In this document: positions 26,262-34,316 of the stretch, in pieces
How positions within the stretch are numbered: the first letter of the stretch is position 1
How the letters are laid out: each line of letters begins with the position of its first letter
NCBI GenBank assembly: GCA_963666875.2
Contig: CAXXPU010000002.1
Coordinates: 21,628 to 85,627, forward strand
DNA from: G963662655 sp963666875
Lineage (GTDB): Bacteria; Cloacimonadota; Cloacimonadia; Cloacimonadales; JAIOQZ01
Direction of reading: 5' to 3'
DNA length: 64,000 nucleotides
Notes under the pieces: model-generated
What the model was told of the DNA's origin: nothing
The model's input: the letters and a program-made list of their open reading frames with translations, nothing else
The model's database searches: none
Translations under genes and position numbers: made by a program

Positions 26262-26570
26262 ATGAAGCCGCACAAGCAGTATCACAAAAGTAAACCGGTT
26301 TGCGAAGTTACGTTCCACCTTCCCTGGCAGGCTGCCAAAGACGCGAAGCAGGTGCATATTGTCGGTGAATTCAATAATTGGGATGAAAGTTCTCTGCCCA
26401 TGAACCGGGATAAAAACGGCGACTGGAGCATCACGCTGGACCTCGATACCGGCAGAGAATACCAGTATCGTTTTCTTATCGATGAAGCGAGCTGGGAAAA
26501 CGACTGGGATGCGGATGGATATGTACCCTCTCCGATTGGCGGTTGCTACAATTCTGTGGTTGTAATCTGA
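26262..26570 (+). CDS. Stand-alone CBM48/isoamylase N-terminal-like domain protein
   Basis: A 102-residue single-domain protein matching the glycogen-binding early-set domain of AMPK-beta, GlgB and isoamylases: VHIVGEFNNWDESSLPM, then WSITLDLDTGREYQYRFLID and a final SVVVI strand. No catalytic domain is attached and there is no signal peptide, so it is cytoplasmic. Similar short proteins occur in many bacteria and are thought to bind glycogen or act as adaptors; no glycogen gene lies nearby. AAGGAGCCTGGAGG precedes the ATG. Confidence 0.85.
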   Translation: MKPHKQYHKSKPVCEVTFHLPWQAAKDAKQVHIVGEFNNWDESSLPMNRDKNGDWSITLDLDTGREYQYRFLIDEASWENDWDADGYVPSPIGGCYNSVVVI

Positions 26571-26627
26571 GCTTTCCCTTTACTGTCCTGACGTAAACAG
26601 GTTAACGCCTGCAAAGGGATTTTATAC

Positions 26628-27446
26628 TCATTGCTTCTGATATTGAGGCTTCTGTATCGTTTTTGCCATCTCACGATTAACAGCACGACGCACTTCGCGA
26701 TTCATGTCGAAGTAATTGCAAACGCTGCCCATTGCATAAGACATCAAGATGCTCCTTCCCGTATTCGTATAGTTCAAAGAGTATATCGAATACAACAAAT
26801 CCGTATTCATCATGTCGAAATCATCGAGGCAGTTCGCAGGAAACGTGAAGCTACGATCGGATGATAAAAGATCCAAGACAAAATCATCTTCATGCCCCAG
26901 ATTCGATTCTTCGTCGTACCACTCGCTGAGTGCGTAGGCGGCCTGCATCAGATTGTCGTCTTCCATCTCCCAGGCGAACGTGACTTCCTCAGCCGTTCCA
27001 GCAATTGAATCGGGCTTGGTCCAGATCGGGTAATAGGCGATGATGATGTCGCCGCTTACCTGATCATCGATAATATGTATATCGTCCTCTATTTGCTGAT
27101 ACCGGTACTGGATCGGATAGCTTTGACCGGATTCCAATTCAACCGGGAGAACGAATTCAGCATAGGTGACACTGCTGAAGGTCAGACTCTCCGTCATGTC
27201 CTGTCCATCGACCCAAAGGTAATGATGGTATTCGCCGTCAAACGATTCGTCGAAATCGATACCGCCCCCATCGACCTCGACCCTGGTTCCCCGCTCATTC
27301 ATGGATCCGATCGAGATGACATAATCCGATACGGCTACCTTGTAAATAATATTATCGAATCCGTACTGAAGGTCTTCGTCGTCATCGCAAGACACGATAC
27401 ATGCGAATAGAATTAATACGAGAATCGCAATTCCGAGATATCTCAT
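26628..27446 (-). CDS. Lipoprotein, unknown function
   Basis: A 272-residue predicted lipoprotein. ATG 27446 is preceded by GGAGGG; the frame extends 20 codons further upstream without support. The signal peptide ends in lipobox CIVSC, followed by DDDED. The mature part is beta-rich in its first half and helical near the C terminus. No family is recognised. It is convergent with the CBM48 gene; the 50-base gap contains weak inverted repeats (CCCTTT/AAAGGG) that may terminate both. Confidence 0.72.
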   Translation of the reverse strand: MRYLGIAILVLILFACIVSCDDDEDLQYGFDNIIYKVAVSDYVISIGSMNERGTRVEVDGGGIDFDESFDGEYHHYLWVDGQDMTESLTFSSVTYAEFVLPVELESGQSYPIQYRYQQIEDDIHIIDDQVSGDIIIAYYPIWTKPDSIAGTAEEVTFAWEMEDDNLMQAAYALSEWYDEESNLGHEDDFVLDLLSSDRSFTFPANCLDDFDMMNTDLLYSIYSLNYTNTGRSILMSYAMGSVCNYFDMNREVRRAVNREMAKTIQKPQYQKQ

Positions 27447-27587
27447 CTTACCCTCCTTCCTGTTCGAGTGACATACAAATGTACCCTGTCGAAACAATCC
27501 TGTCAAAAAAAATCGAATCGTTTTTCGTTGACGATTTTACCGCGCTGGATTCAATCGGATTTGAATAAACGAAAGGAGACGAAGACG

Positions 27588-27653
27588 ATGCAAAAACACA
27601 AACGAATCTGCATGCAGACAATCTTCGCCTTATCGTTATTGCTGCTCCCCTGA
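27588..27653 (+). pseudogene. Isolated signal-peptide ORF (likely truncated secreted protein)
   Basis: AAAGGAGACGAAGACG precedes an ATG that opens a 21-codon frame (MQKHKRICMQTIFALSLLLL, then Pro and stop). This is a typical signal-peptide start that ends before any mature domain. The next 70 bases lead into leuS without another coding start. It may be a remnant after deletion or a nonsense mutation. A short functional peptide upstream of leuS cannot be excluded. Confidence 0.4.
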
Positions 27654-27742
27654 GGGGGATGAAACGACAAGTGACACATTGCCAATTATCTCACGTCAAA
27701 CGCCCGGAAATAATAAATACACGATAGATTTGGAGGATTTTC

Positions 27743-30220
27743 ATGGAGTATCCCTTCCACGAAATCGAAAAGAAATGGCAGAAAGTCTGGCTGGATAAAG
27801 ACATCTTCCACGCCAGCAATGACACAGATAAGAAGAAATACTACGTGCTGTCGATGTTCCCCTATCCATCGGGCATCCTGCACATGGGTCATATTTCCAA
27901 TTACTCCATCGGCGACGCGGTGGCGCGCTTCAAGATGATGGAGGGCTACAACGTCATGCAGCCGATGGGCTACGACTCCTTCGGCATGCCGGCGGAGAAC
28001 TTCGCGATCAAGCACAACTCGCATCCGCGTATCACCACCGAGCAGAACATCGACGTCATGCGTGGACAGTTCAACTCGATGGGCTTCGGGTTCGACTGGG
28101 ATCGCGAAGTCAGCACCTGCCGCCCGAACTACTATAAATGGGGACAGTGGCTCTTCAAGCGCATGTACGAGAAGGGGCTGGTCTATCAGAAGAAATCGTT
28201 CGTCAACTGGTGCGACGACTGCCAGACGGTGCTCGCCAACGAGCAGGTCGAGGACGGCGCATGCTGGCGCTGCGGCAGCGAAGTCAAGCAGAAGGAGATG
28301 ATGCAGTGGTTCTTCCGTATCACCGAATACGCCGAGGAACTGCTCGACTTTTCGAACATGATCGAATGGCCCGAGCGCGTTGTCACCATGCAGACAAATT
28401 GGATCGGCAAGAGCTACGGCACCGAAATCGTCTTCCCGCTGGAAGGGCAGGAGGGCGAGATACCAGTCTTCACCACGCGACCAGATACGATTTTCGGCGT
28501 CACCTTCATGGCGCTGCCGCCGGAACACCCACTTGTTCGCGGCTGGCTGGCGGAAGAGGATGAAGGCTCCGAAATGGCGAAATTCTGCGACAAAGTGCTC
28601 ATGGAAGACAAGACCGAGCGCGGCGCCGACGATACCGTCAAGGAAGGCGTCTTCACCGGAAGATACTGCATCAACCCGCTCAACGGCGACAGGGTGCAGA
28701 TATGGGTGACCAACTACGTCCTGATGGAATACGGCACCGGCGCGGTGATGGCCGTCCCGGCGCACGATCAGCGCGACTGGGAATTCGCCGCGAAATACGG
28801 CATCCCGGTCAAGATCGTCATCCAGAATCCTGAGGAAGAACTCGTCCTCGAAAACATGACCTGCGCCTACACCGAACAGGGCATCATGGTCAATTCGAAG
28901 ACCTTCGACGGCATGAAGAGCACCGACGCGATCACGGAAATATCGAAATACATTGAAGCGGAAGGCATGGGCAAGCGCACCGTCAGCTACCGGCTGCGCG
29001 ACTGGGGCATCTCTCGCCAGCGGTACTGGGGCAATCCGATCCCCATCGTCCATTGCGAGAAATGCGGCATTGTGCTGGTCCCCGACGAGGACCTTCCCGT
29101 GCTGCTCCCGGACGACGTTAAGGTGGGCAGAACCAAACAGAATCCGCTGCTCTCGGCTACCGACTGGCTGAGCACTACCTGCCCGAAATGCGGCGCTCCG
29201 GCAAGACGCGAGACCGACACCATGGACACCTTCGTCGATAGCTCGTGGTACTTCGCGCGCTACGCCGACGCGCACAACGACGAAATGCCGTTCTCGCCCG
29301 AAAGCGCCAACTACTGGCTGCCCGTGGATCAGTACATCGGCGGTATCGAACACGCCTGCATGCACCTGCTCTACGCGCGGTTTTTCCATAAATTCATGCG
29401 CGACCTGGGAATGGTCGAATGCGACGAGCCGTTCGCGCGTCTGCTCACGCAGGGCATGGTCATCAAGGACGGCGCTAAAATGTCCAAATCGAAGGGTAAC
29501 ATGGTCGATCCGGAAAGCTATATCGACCGCTTCGGCGCAGACACCGTGAGGCTTTTCATGCTCTTCGCATCGCCGCCCGAGAAGGACGTCGAGTGGAACG
29601 ACGAAGGCGTCGTTGGCGCGTTCCGGTTCCTGAATCGCGTCTGGCGAACCGTAGAGCAGAATCTGGATATAATAGCAGAATTCGGCAAACCGTACCGGGA
29701 AGATATCGAACTCTCGCGCGAGATCAAGGACCTCAGGTACAGTACGCATTTCACCGTGAAGAAGGTGAATGAGGATATCCGCGAGCGGATGCACTTCAAC
29801 ACCGCCATCGCCGCCGTGATGGAGCACCTGAACCACGTATCGTCGATCGATGCCGGGAAGCTGACCGACAACGAGAAGGCTGTTTTCGCCGAATCGATCG
29901 CAGTGATCCCGCGCTTGCTTTATCCCTTCACGCCGCATATCTGCGAAGAGCTGTGGTCGATGATGGGAAACGAAAACCTGCTTCACGAAGCCGGCGTGGT
30001 TGTGTACAACGAGAAATATCTGGTAAAGGACGAGATTACCTATCCCATCCAGATCATGGGCAAGCTGCGCGGCAAGCTGGACGTTCCTGCCGCTACGCCG
30101 ATCGAAGAGATCAAGAAGCTGGCGCTGGAAGTTGAAAACGTGCAGAAGCACATCGAAGGGAAAACGGTCATGAAGGTGATCGTGGTGCCGAAGAAGCTGG
30201 TCAGTATCGTGGTGAAATAG
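27743..30220 (+). CDS. leuS: Leucyl-tRNA synthetase
   Basis: An 825-residue class Ia synthetase that charges tRNA-Leu. Visible are the HIGH-equivalent HMGH in PSGILHMGHISNY, a zinc-ribbon-like pair CDDC and CWRC, the CP1 editing domain (about 220-410, with TTRPDTIFGVTFM), KMSKSKGN in the catalytic loop, and an anticodon-binding domain followed by the C-terminal domain. Length and order match bacterial LeuRS. The ATG follows GGAGGATTTTC. No T-box or leader ORF is evident. An 821-codon antisense frame exists across the same DNA but reflects codon bias only. Confidence 0.97.
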   Translation: MEYPFHEIEKKWQKVWLDKDIFHASNDTDKKKYYVLSMFPYPSGILHMGHISNYSIGDAVARFKMMEGYNVMQPMGYDSFGMPAENFAIKHNSHPRITTEQNIDVMRGQFNSMGFGFDWDREVSTCRPNYYKWGQWLFKRMYEKGLVYQKKSFVNWCDDCQTVLANEQVEDGACWRCGSEVKQKEMMQWFFRITEYAEELLDFSNMIEWPERVVTMQTNWIGKSYGTEIVFPLEGQEGEIPVFTTRPDTIFGVTFMALPPEHPLVRGWLAEEDEGSEMAKFCDKVLMEDKTERGADDTVKEGVFTGRYCINPLNGDRVQIWVTNYVLMEYGTGAVMAVPAHDQRDWEFAAKYGIPVKIVIQNPEEELVLENMTCAYTEQGIMVNSKTFDGMKSTDAITEISKYIEAEGMGKRTVSYRLRDWGISRQRYWGNPIPIVHCEKCGIVLVPDEDLPVLLPDDVKVGRTKQNPLLSATDWLSTTCPKCGAPARRETDTMDTFVDSSWYFARYADAHNDEMPFSPESANYWLPVDQYIGGIEHACMHLLYARFFHKFMRDLGMVECDEPFARLLTQGMVIKDGAKMSKSKGNMVDPESYIDRFGADTVRLFMLFASPPEKDVEWNDEGVVGAFRFLNRVWRTVEQNLDIIAEFGKPYREDIELSREIKDLRYSTHFTVKKVNEDIRERMHFNTAIAAVMEHLNHVSSIDAGKLTDNEKAVFAESIAVIPRLLYPFTPHICEELWSMMGNENLLHEAGVVVYNEKYLVKDEITYPIQIMGKLRGKLDVPAATPIEEIKKLALEVENVQKHIEGKTVMKVIVVPKKLVSIVVK

Positions 30221-30250
30221 TCCGGCGGCACCCTGCCTGCATCGATTATA

Positions 30251-30318
30251 TAGAAAAATCCCAATTTCCGGATGTCCGAGTGAAACGAGGTCTTCCGAAT
30301 GTTGGGATTTTTCTTTGG
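30251..30318 (+). terminator. Terminator after leuS
   Basis: AAAAATCCCAA (about 30254) and TTGGGATTTTT (ending about 30313) form an outer stem, with an inner TTCCGGA...TCCGAA helix. The 3' side runs into TTTTTC. It is symmetrical enough to act on both strands. Confidence 0.7.
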
Positions 30319-30368
30319 CTCAGCCGCAGATCACGCGTACACCCTTTCTTCCGTAGCCGCCGATCTCC

Positions 30369-32055
30369 CAGACTGTGTGAAAATATGCATATCGATCTTG
30401 ACTAAGTAAACGCATAGATTTAGATCGCCCCCGAGTGAGGGAATAATGCGCTACATCACAGGTGACGACCGTTATCAGATAACGGCGGAGTTTTGTTGTC
30501 TCGACGATCTGATCGAATCCGACAACATGGTTCGAATCATCGACCTTTTCGTAGATGAGCTTGATCTTGAGAGGCATGGTTTCACGAATACGAAGCCCAA
30601 GGATAAAGGTCGTAAGCCTTACAATCCAGGCGATTTACTGAAGCTATACATTTATGGGTATTTGAATCGGATCAATTCGAGTAGAAAGCTTGAACGAGAG
30701 TGCAAACGCAATATCGAAGTTCGCTGGTTACTCGGCAATCTGAGCCCTGATTTCAAGACCATTGCGGATTTTCGGAAAGATAATCGCGACAATCTCAAAA
30801 ATGTATTCCGCGAATTCACCTACATATGCCGACGAGCTGATCTTATCGATTTCAAACTTGCCGCGATCGATGGAAGTTTCTTTTCGGCGGTCAACCATAA
30901 CAGTAAGAATTACAGTCGAAACAAGTTACGAAAACTGATGGTGAAGCTTGATCGCAAGATTGATGAATATCTGGACGAGATATCGAGATTGGACAAACAG
31001 GAGCTATCGAAGATATCGGATTTGCAGCAGGCGATTGCGGATTTGCGAAGTAAACAACGGGAATACAGAGAGATGCAGGAAGTTCTGGAAGCTACGGGTG
31101 AAACGCAAGTATCTCTCACCGATCCCGACAGCAAAATGATGACCAAACCCCAAAGCAAAATCGACATGAGTTACAATGTGCAACTCGTTGTGGATTCAAA
31201 AAATAGTTTGATCGCCGAATGTGATGTGACCAACGATGGCAACGACAGAAAGCAATTGTCGAGAATGGTTGAGAAAGTTCTCGAGACCCATGCACCTTCG
31301 GAACTTTCGGTGGTGGCGGACGAGGGATATTCATCTGGAGAAGAGATAGATAAGTGTCACGAAAAGAATGTAGATACGTATGTTCCAGTACCGGGGAAAA
31401 AACCACCGCGAGAAGATGATCCATTTTGCCCTGCAAACTTCACGTATATCCCGGAAGAAGATTGTTATCTTTGCCCGGCAGGAAAGAAACTACCGAAATC
31501 ATCCTTCAAGAAAGATGGTAGGCAGATAACCTATTGCAGTCGCAACATTTGTAAAGACTGTCCATGTTTTACGCAATGTGTTCCACCCGGATCGAAGTAT
31601 AAGATCATTCACCGAAACACCTTTGAAAAGGCAATCCAGCGTCAACGCACAGTCAATCAAGAGAATAAAGAGAAACTAAAGCTTCGTCAAATGATTGTCG
31701 AGCATCCGTTTGGCACGATTAAACGGCATATGCGACTAGGCGATTTCCTCACCCGGGGGCTAAGGTCGGTCAATGGAGAATTTTCATTGATTGCTCTTGC
31801 GTACAATATGATGAGAGCTTTCAATGTCCTTGGCTTTGACAGGCTCAAGGCGGCCATTCGAGACCATTTCAAGCACGTAAGAACAATATGTGCTTTTATA
31901 TGCTTATTTCTGGTCAATTTTTGTTGGAAGGCAACGCTATATGCCAAATCAGAGGCATTTTCGCGGTAGAAAAAGAGAGTCTCGGCAAAAGTCTCTCAGA
32001 AATTCGCCATCTCAGAGATAGCCCCAAACCAGAAATCCAATTATCACACAGTCTG
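30369..32055 (+). mobile_element. IS1182-type insertion sequence
   Basis: A 1687-bp element bounded by inverted repeats CAGACTGTGTGAAAAT (30369-30384) and ATTATCACACAGTCTG (32040-32055), 15 of 16 matching, around one intact transposase gene. The outer flanks (CGTAGCCGCCGATCTCC on the left, TCCGAGCGGCGTTCT on the right) recur, with one change on each side, around the second element at 32144-33696. The true ends may therefore lie slightly further out, or both inserted into the same kind of repeat. TCC occurs directly at both edges. Confidence 0.82.
30446..31969 (+). CDS. IS1182-family transposase
   Basis: A 507-residue DDE transposase. The N-terminal part (about 60-130) is the typical region with KPYNPGDLLKLYIYGYLNR and a following IADFRKDN. 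Catalytic residues fit D142 (AIDGSFFSAVN), D292 (VVADEGYSS) and E419 (IVEHPFGTIK). A coiled-coil insert covers 165-215, and a cysteine cluster (C340, C343, C364, C369, C372, C374, C378) suggests a zinc-binding loop, usual for this family. The frame is intact, so the element may be active. The gene starts 62 bases inside the left inverted repeat. Confidence 0.92.
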   Translation: MRYITGDDRYQITAEFCCLDDLIESDNMVRIIDLFVDELDLERHGFTNTKPKDKGRKPYNPGDLLKLYIYGYLNRINSSRKLERECKRNIEVRWLLGNLSPDFKTIADFRKDNRDNLKNVFREFTYICRRADLIDFKLAAIDGSFFSAVNHNSKNYSRNKLRKLMVKLDRKIDEYLDEISRLDKQELSKISDLQQAIADLRSKQREYREMQEVLEATGETQVSLTDPDSKMMTKPQSKIDMSYNVQLVVDSKNSLIAECDVTNDGNDRKQLSRMVEKVLETHAPSELSVVADEGYSSGEEIDKCHEKNVDTYVPVPGKKPPREDDPFCPANFTYIPEEDCYLCPAGKKLPKSSFKKDGRQITYCSRNICKDCPCFTQCVPPGSKYKIIHRNTFEKAIQRQRTVNQENKEKLKLRQMIVEHPFGTIKRHMRLGDFLTRGLRSVNGEFSLIALAYNMMRAFNVLGFDRLKAAIRDHFKHVRTICAFICLFLVNFCWKATLYAKSEAFSR

Positions 32056-32087
32056 TCCGAGCGGCGTTCTTTAAAGTCCAAGGGAAA

Positions 32088-32126
32088 GAGGGGTGCCGAG
32101 CTGGATCTCGGCGGTCCGAGGGGAGC
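32088..32126. repeat. Fragment of GGACCGCC palindrome family
   Basis: GCCGAGCTGGATCTCGGC is a perfect hairpin next to GGTCC, matching the right arm of the repeat at 51174-51255. It lies in the 88-base gap between the two mobile elements. Confidence 0.5.
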
Positions 32127-32203
32127 CGTAGCCGCCAATCTCCCAGACTGTGTGAAAATGACAAACGGCATTTGCAATCGTTCGATGCCAGATGTTTTCC
32201 TGT

Positions 32204-32312
32204 TGTAGGGGCAGGTCCCCGTGCCTGCCCTTTCTCTTTCTCCCAGGCTTGTTGTTATGTTCAACGCAATTCGAGAGATGAGAGAGGGCAGGCACGGGGA
32301 CCTGCCCCTTAT
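32204..32312. repeat. Pair of inverted TGTAGGGGC hairpins
   Basis: Left unit 32204-32230 and right unit 32286-32312 are inverted copies of one another, and each is itself a hairpin (AGGGGCAGG and CCTGCCC arms around TCCCCG). The 55 bases between them contain no ORF. It belongs to the same family as 2979, 12063 and 57823. Confidence 0.7.
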
Positions 32313-32339
32313 ATGTTGTCATTTAGAATACCTTGATGG

Positions 32340-32528
32340 GAAATTCAGCGTTCATATTCTGAGGTAAAAGTATTGCCCCGATGCGCATCAGGGCAATACA
32401 TCGGTCTTGAGATCGTCCTGCCCCGAGGGATTAACATCCCGTTTTGTAGAAAGATCCGGACCGATTATCCATAGAAACCCGAACAGTTTCCTGAGCTTCG
32501 AGCTCGAATAAATAAGGAAGGAGTACAC
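32340..32528 (+). ncRNA. Candidate bridge-RNA region of the IS110 element
   Basis: The non-coding stretch upstream of the recombinase contains a perfect nine-pair stem GTATTGCCC...GGGCAATAC (32371-32400), followed by further short pairings around CCTGCCCCGAGGGATTAACA. IS110-family elements whose recombinase has a short N-terminal RuvC-like domain are known to encode a target- and donor-guiding bridge RNA here. The guide loops cannot be assigned from one copy, so this is a positional and structural candidate only. Confidence 0.4.
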
Positions 32529-33533
32529 ATGGAAAAGAATAACATGCGCACATTTACCTATATCGGCATCGATGTCTCGAAAGCCCATCTGGATTTCTAT
32601 ATACCTACAAGCGGTAAAACTTTGCAAGTGAAAAATGACAAAATCGGTTACCGAAAGCTTCAGAAGGAACTTGGCGATCTTGATGATGCATTACTGGTCA
32701 TGGAAGCGACCGGTGGTTACGAGCAAGGAGTTTTTCGATATTTCGTTAAGCTTGATATTCCCTGCAATATCGTGAATCCGAAGCATTCCAAGGATTTTTC
32801 CAGGTCGATGGGCACCTACGAAAAGACCGATCGTATCGATGCGAAAGTGCTTTCAGCTTTTGGGGAATTTCGCAAGCTTCAGCCGATGGAATTTCCAGAT
32901 GAAGATCGTCAGAAACTTCGTGATTTGGTTCGCAGGCGGTTACAAATCGTTGCTAACATCAGTAAGGAGCGTAACCACCTTGAGAAAGCATCGGGAGTCG
33001 TGAAGAAGGATATCCGGCAGCATATCGAATTCCTGGAAAAGCGGCTTGAGAAGCTGGATAAGTCGATTGACGATGTGATATCTTCATCTCAGGAATTGTC
33101 GGAAAAAGCCGAGATATTGGGCAGCGTCAGTGGGATCGGATCGCAGTCGATATCGATCATTCTTTCCGAACTACCCGAATTGGGTAATCTGTCTCACCGA
33201 AAGATATCGAAGATCGTGGGTGTTGCCCCCTTAGCGTATGACAGTGGCAAGCTCAAAGGAAAACGTTCAATCTATGGAGGACGAAAGAATATCCGGAATG
33301 TGCTTTATATGGCTGCCTTGTCAGCGTCCCGGCATAATCCGAGAATCAGGTCGTTTTACAGGAGACTCATCGAAAACGGTAAATCGCATAAGGTTGCACT
33401 GGTGGCGTGCGTTCATAAACTCTTGATCATCATCAACGCCATGATTTATACCGGATCAAAATGGGATTGCGACACGGCAGACACTGTGTTGGAGAAACAT
33501 GAGAAAATGGCAATGATAAGCTCTGTCTATTAA
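32529..33533 (+). CDS. IS110-family recombinase/transposase
   Basis: A 334-residue protein. The N-terminal RuvC-like DEDD domain has D15 (GIDVSK), E59 (VMEATGGYE) and D101/D104 (KTDRIDA). A coiled coil spans about 140-195. The C-terminal Tnp20 domain has the helix-hairpin-like GSVSGIGSQS and the catalytic-serine motif in YDSGKLKGKRSI (S239), then GGRKNIRNVLYMAAL. GGAGTACAC precedes the ATG. All key residues are present, so the enzyme should be functional. Members integrate at specific short targets without the terminal inverted repeats usual for DDE elements. Confidence 0.92.
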   Translation: MEKNNMRTFTYIGIDVSKAHLDFYIPTSGKTLQVKNDKIGYRKLQKELGDLDDALLVMEATGGYEQGVFRYFVKLDIPCNIVNPKHSKDFSRSMGTYEKTDRIDAKVLSAFGEFRKLQPMEFPDEDRQKLRDLVRRRLQIVANISKERNHLEKASGVVKKDIRQHIEFLEKRLEKLDKSIDDVISSSQELSEKAEILGSVSGIGSQSISIILSELPELGNLSHRKISKIVGVAPLAYDSGKLKGKRSIYGGRKNIRNVLYMAALSASRHNPRIRSFYRRLIENGKSHKVALVACVHKLLIIINAMIYTGSKWDCDTADTVLEKHEKMAMISSVY

Positions 33534-33549
33534 GTGGGATCGGAAGTGT

Positions 33550-33602
33550 TGGTGCCTCGGAGATCGATCGAAGCGGAGCGAAGGGAGATCTCCGAGGCAC
33601 CA
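33550..33602. repeat. Perfect 16-bp hairpin downstream of IS110 recombinase
   Basis: TGGTGCCTCGGAGATC (33550-33565) is an exact inverted match of GATCTCCGAGGCACCA (33587-33602), with a 21-base purine-rich loop. It might mark the right edge of the IS110 insertion site or serve as a terminator, although only a short A-rich tract follows on this strand. Confidence 0.6.
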
Positions 33603-33795
33603 GAAAAAGTCTTTGACGAGAAACACAGTTTCTACAACAGGAAAACATCTGGCATCGAACGATTGTAAATGGCGTTTATCATTATCACGTAGTCTGTCCG
33701 AGCGGTGTTCTCTTGAGGAGATCATGCTACATCCGGAAGAACCTGTGTCCATTCAGTAGATGTACCGGTAGAAATACAAACCCGCGACATACCAT

Positions 33796-33812
33796 TTGGC
33801 ATAGCGATTGCG
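33796..33812 (+). promoter_or_regulatory. Sigma-54 promoter upstream of fliJ
   Basis: TTGGCATAGCGATTGCG has GG and GC exactly ten bases apart and matches the -24/-12 consensus (TTGGCAC-N5-TTGCW) except at the last C of the -24 box and the final W. It ends 51 bases before the fliJ ATG (33864), so it is placed to drive the flagellar operon. An NtrC-type activator is encoded at 58042-59397. Confidence 0.7.
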
Positions 33813-33863
33813 TCATACCTGTCCGAATATAGGTTTGAAAGGAAATTTTTACCGGGTGTTAGC

Positions 33864-34316
33864 ATGAAAAAGTTCGAGTTCTCACTTCAGAAAGTCATGG
33901 AAGTCAAGGAGACGGAGGAGAAGCTCCTCCAGCGGGATCTCTATATGATTCAGAGCGATCTGATCGAAGCGGAGAAGGAAAAGGACATGGCGGAGATGCG
34001 CTTGAAGAAAGAGATGGAAGCGCAGAAGAAGCTCAACCGGAAAAAAACGACCTCCGCGCAATTCATGCTGCATCGCAACTACGTCGATTGCCTCAAGAGC
34101 GAGTGGGAAGGGACCCGCCGCAAGGTCTCCACACTTCAGGTCAAGGAATGCGAGGCACGTGACAAACTCCTGGAGAAGACCCGGGAAAAAAAGACCATCG
34201 AGAAGCTCCGCGAGACGCGCCTGGAAGAGTACTACAAAGAGGTGAAGAAGGAAGAGCAGGACTTTCTCGATGAAATCGCGGCACAGAAACCGCGTGAAAG
34301 CAGTTGGGAGAATTGA
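33864..34316 (+). CDS. fliJ: Flagellar export protein FliJ
   Basis: A 150-residue, highly charged protein that is almost entirely coiled coil, beginning MKKFEFSLQKVMEVKE, the typical FliJ start. FliJ stimulates the FliI ATPase and links it to the export gate. The usual upstream partners fliF, fliG, fliH and fliI are not in front of it. Instead a mobile-element block precedes it, with a sigma-54 promoter 51 bases upstream. The stop overlaps the next gene start (TGATG). Confidence 0.85.
   Translation: MKKFEFSLQKVMEVKETEEKLLQRDLYMIQSDLIEAEKEKDMAEMRLKKEMEAQKKLNRKKTTSAQFMLHRNYVDCLKSEWEGTRRKVSTLQVKECEARDKLLEKTREKKTIEKLRETRLEEYYKEVKKEEQDFLDEIAAQKPRESSWEN

Larger units (their letters stand above)
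32144..33696. mobile_element. Composite element with 65-bp terminal inverted repeats carrying an IS110 recombinase
   Basis: Bases 32144-32208 and 33632-33696 are inverted copies agreeing at 59 of 65 positions. Both start CAGACT, as do the IS1182 ends. The 1.4-kb interior holds, in order, a double TGTAGGGGC hairpin (32204-32312), a structured non-coding region, the IS110-type recombinase gene (32529-33533) and a 16-bp perfect hairpin (33550-33602). The simplest reading is a non-autonomous palindromic element that was later invaded by an IS110 insertion. The exact IS110 ends cannot be fixed without an empty-site copy. Confidence 0.75.

Noticed and set aside
27654..27742. A T-box or amino-acid leader before leuS
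   Set aside because: No T-box core motif, no leucine-codon run beyond the truncated signal peptide, and no terminator hairpin between it and leuS.
27686..30151. An 821-codon open frame antisense to leuS
   Set aside because: It lies entirely opposite a certain leuS gene, is rich in His, Asp, Val and Arg as expected from complementing biased codons, and has no ribosome site or known motif.
34304..34316. TTG 34304 as start of the MotE-like gene
   Set aside because: It lies inside fliJ before the GGGAG ribosome site that correctly serves ATG 34316.
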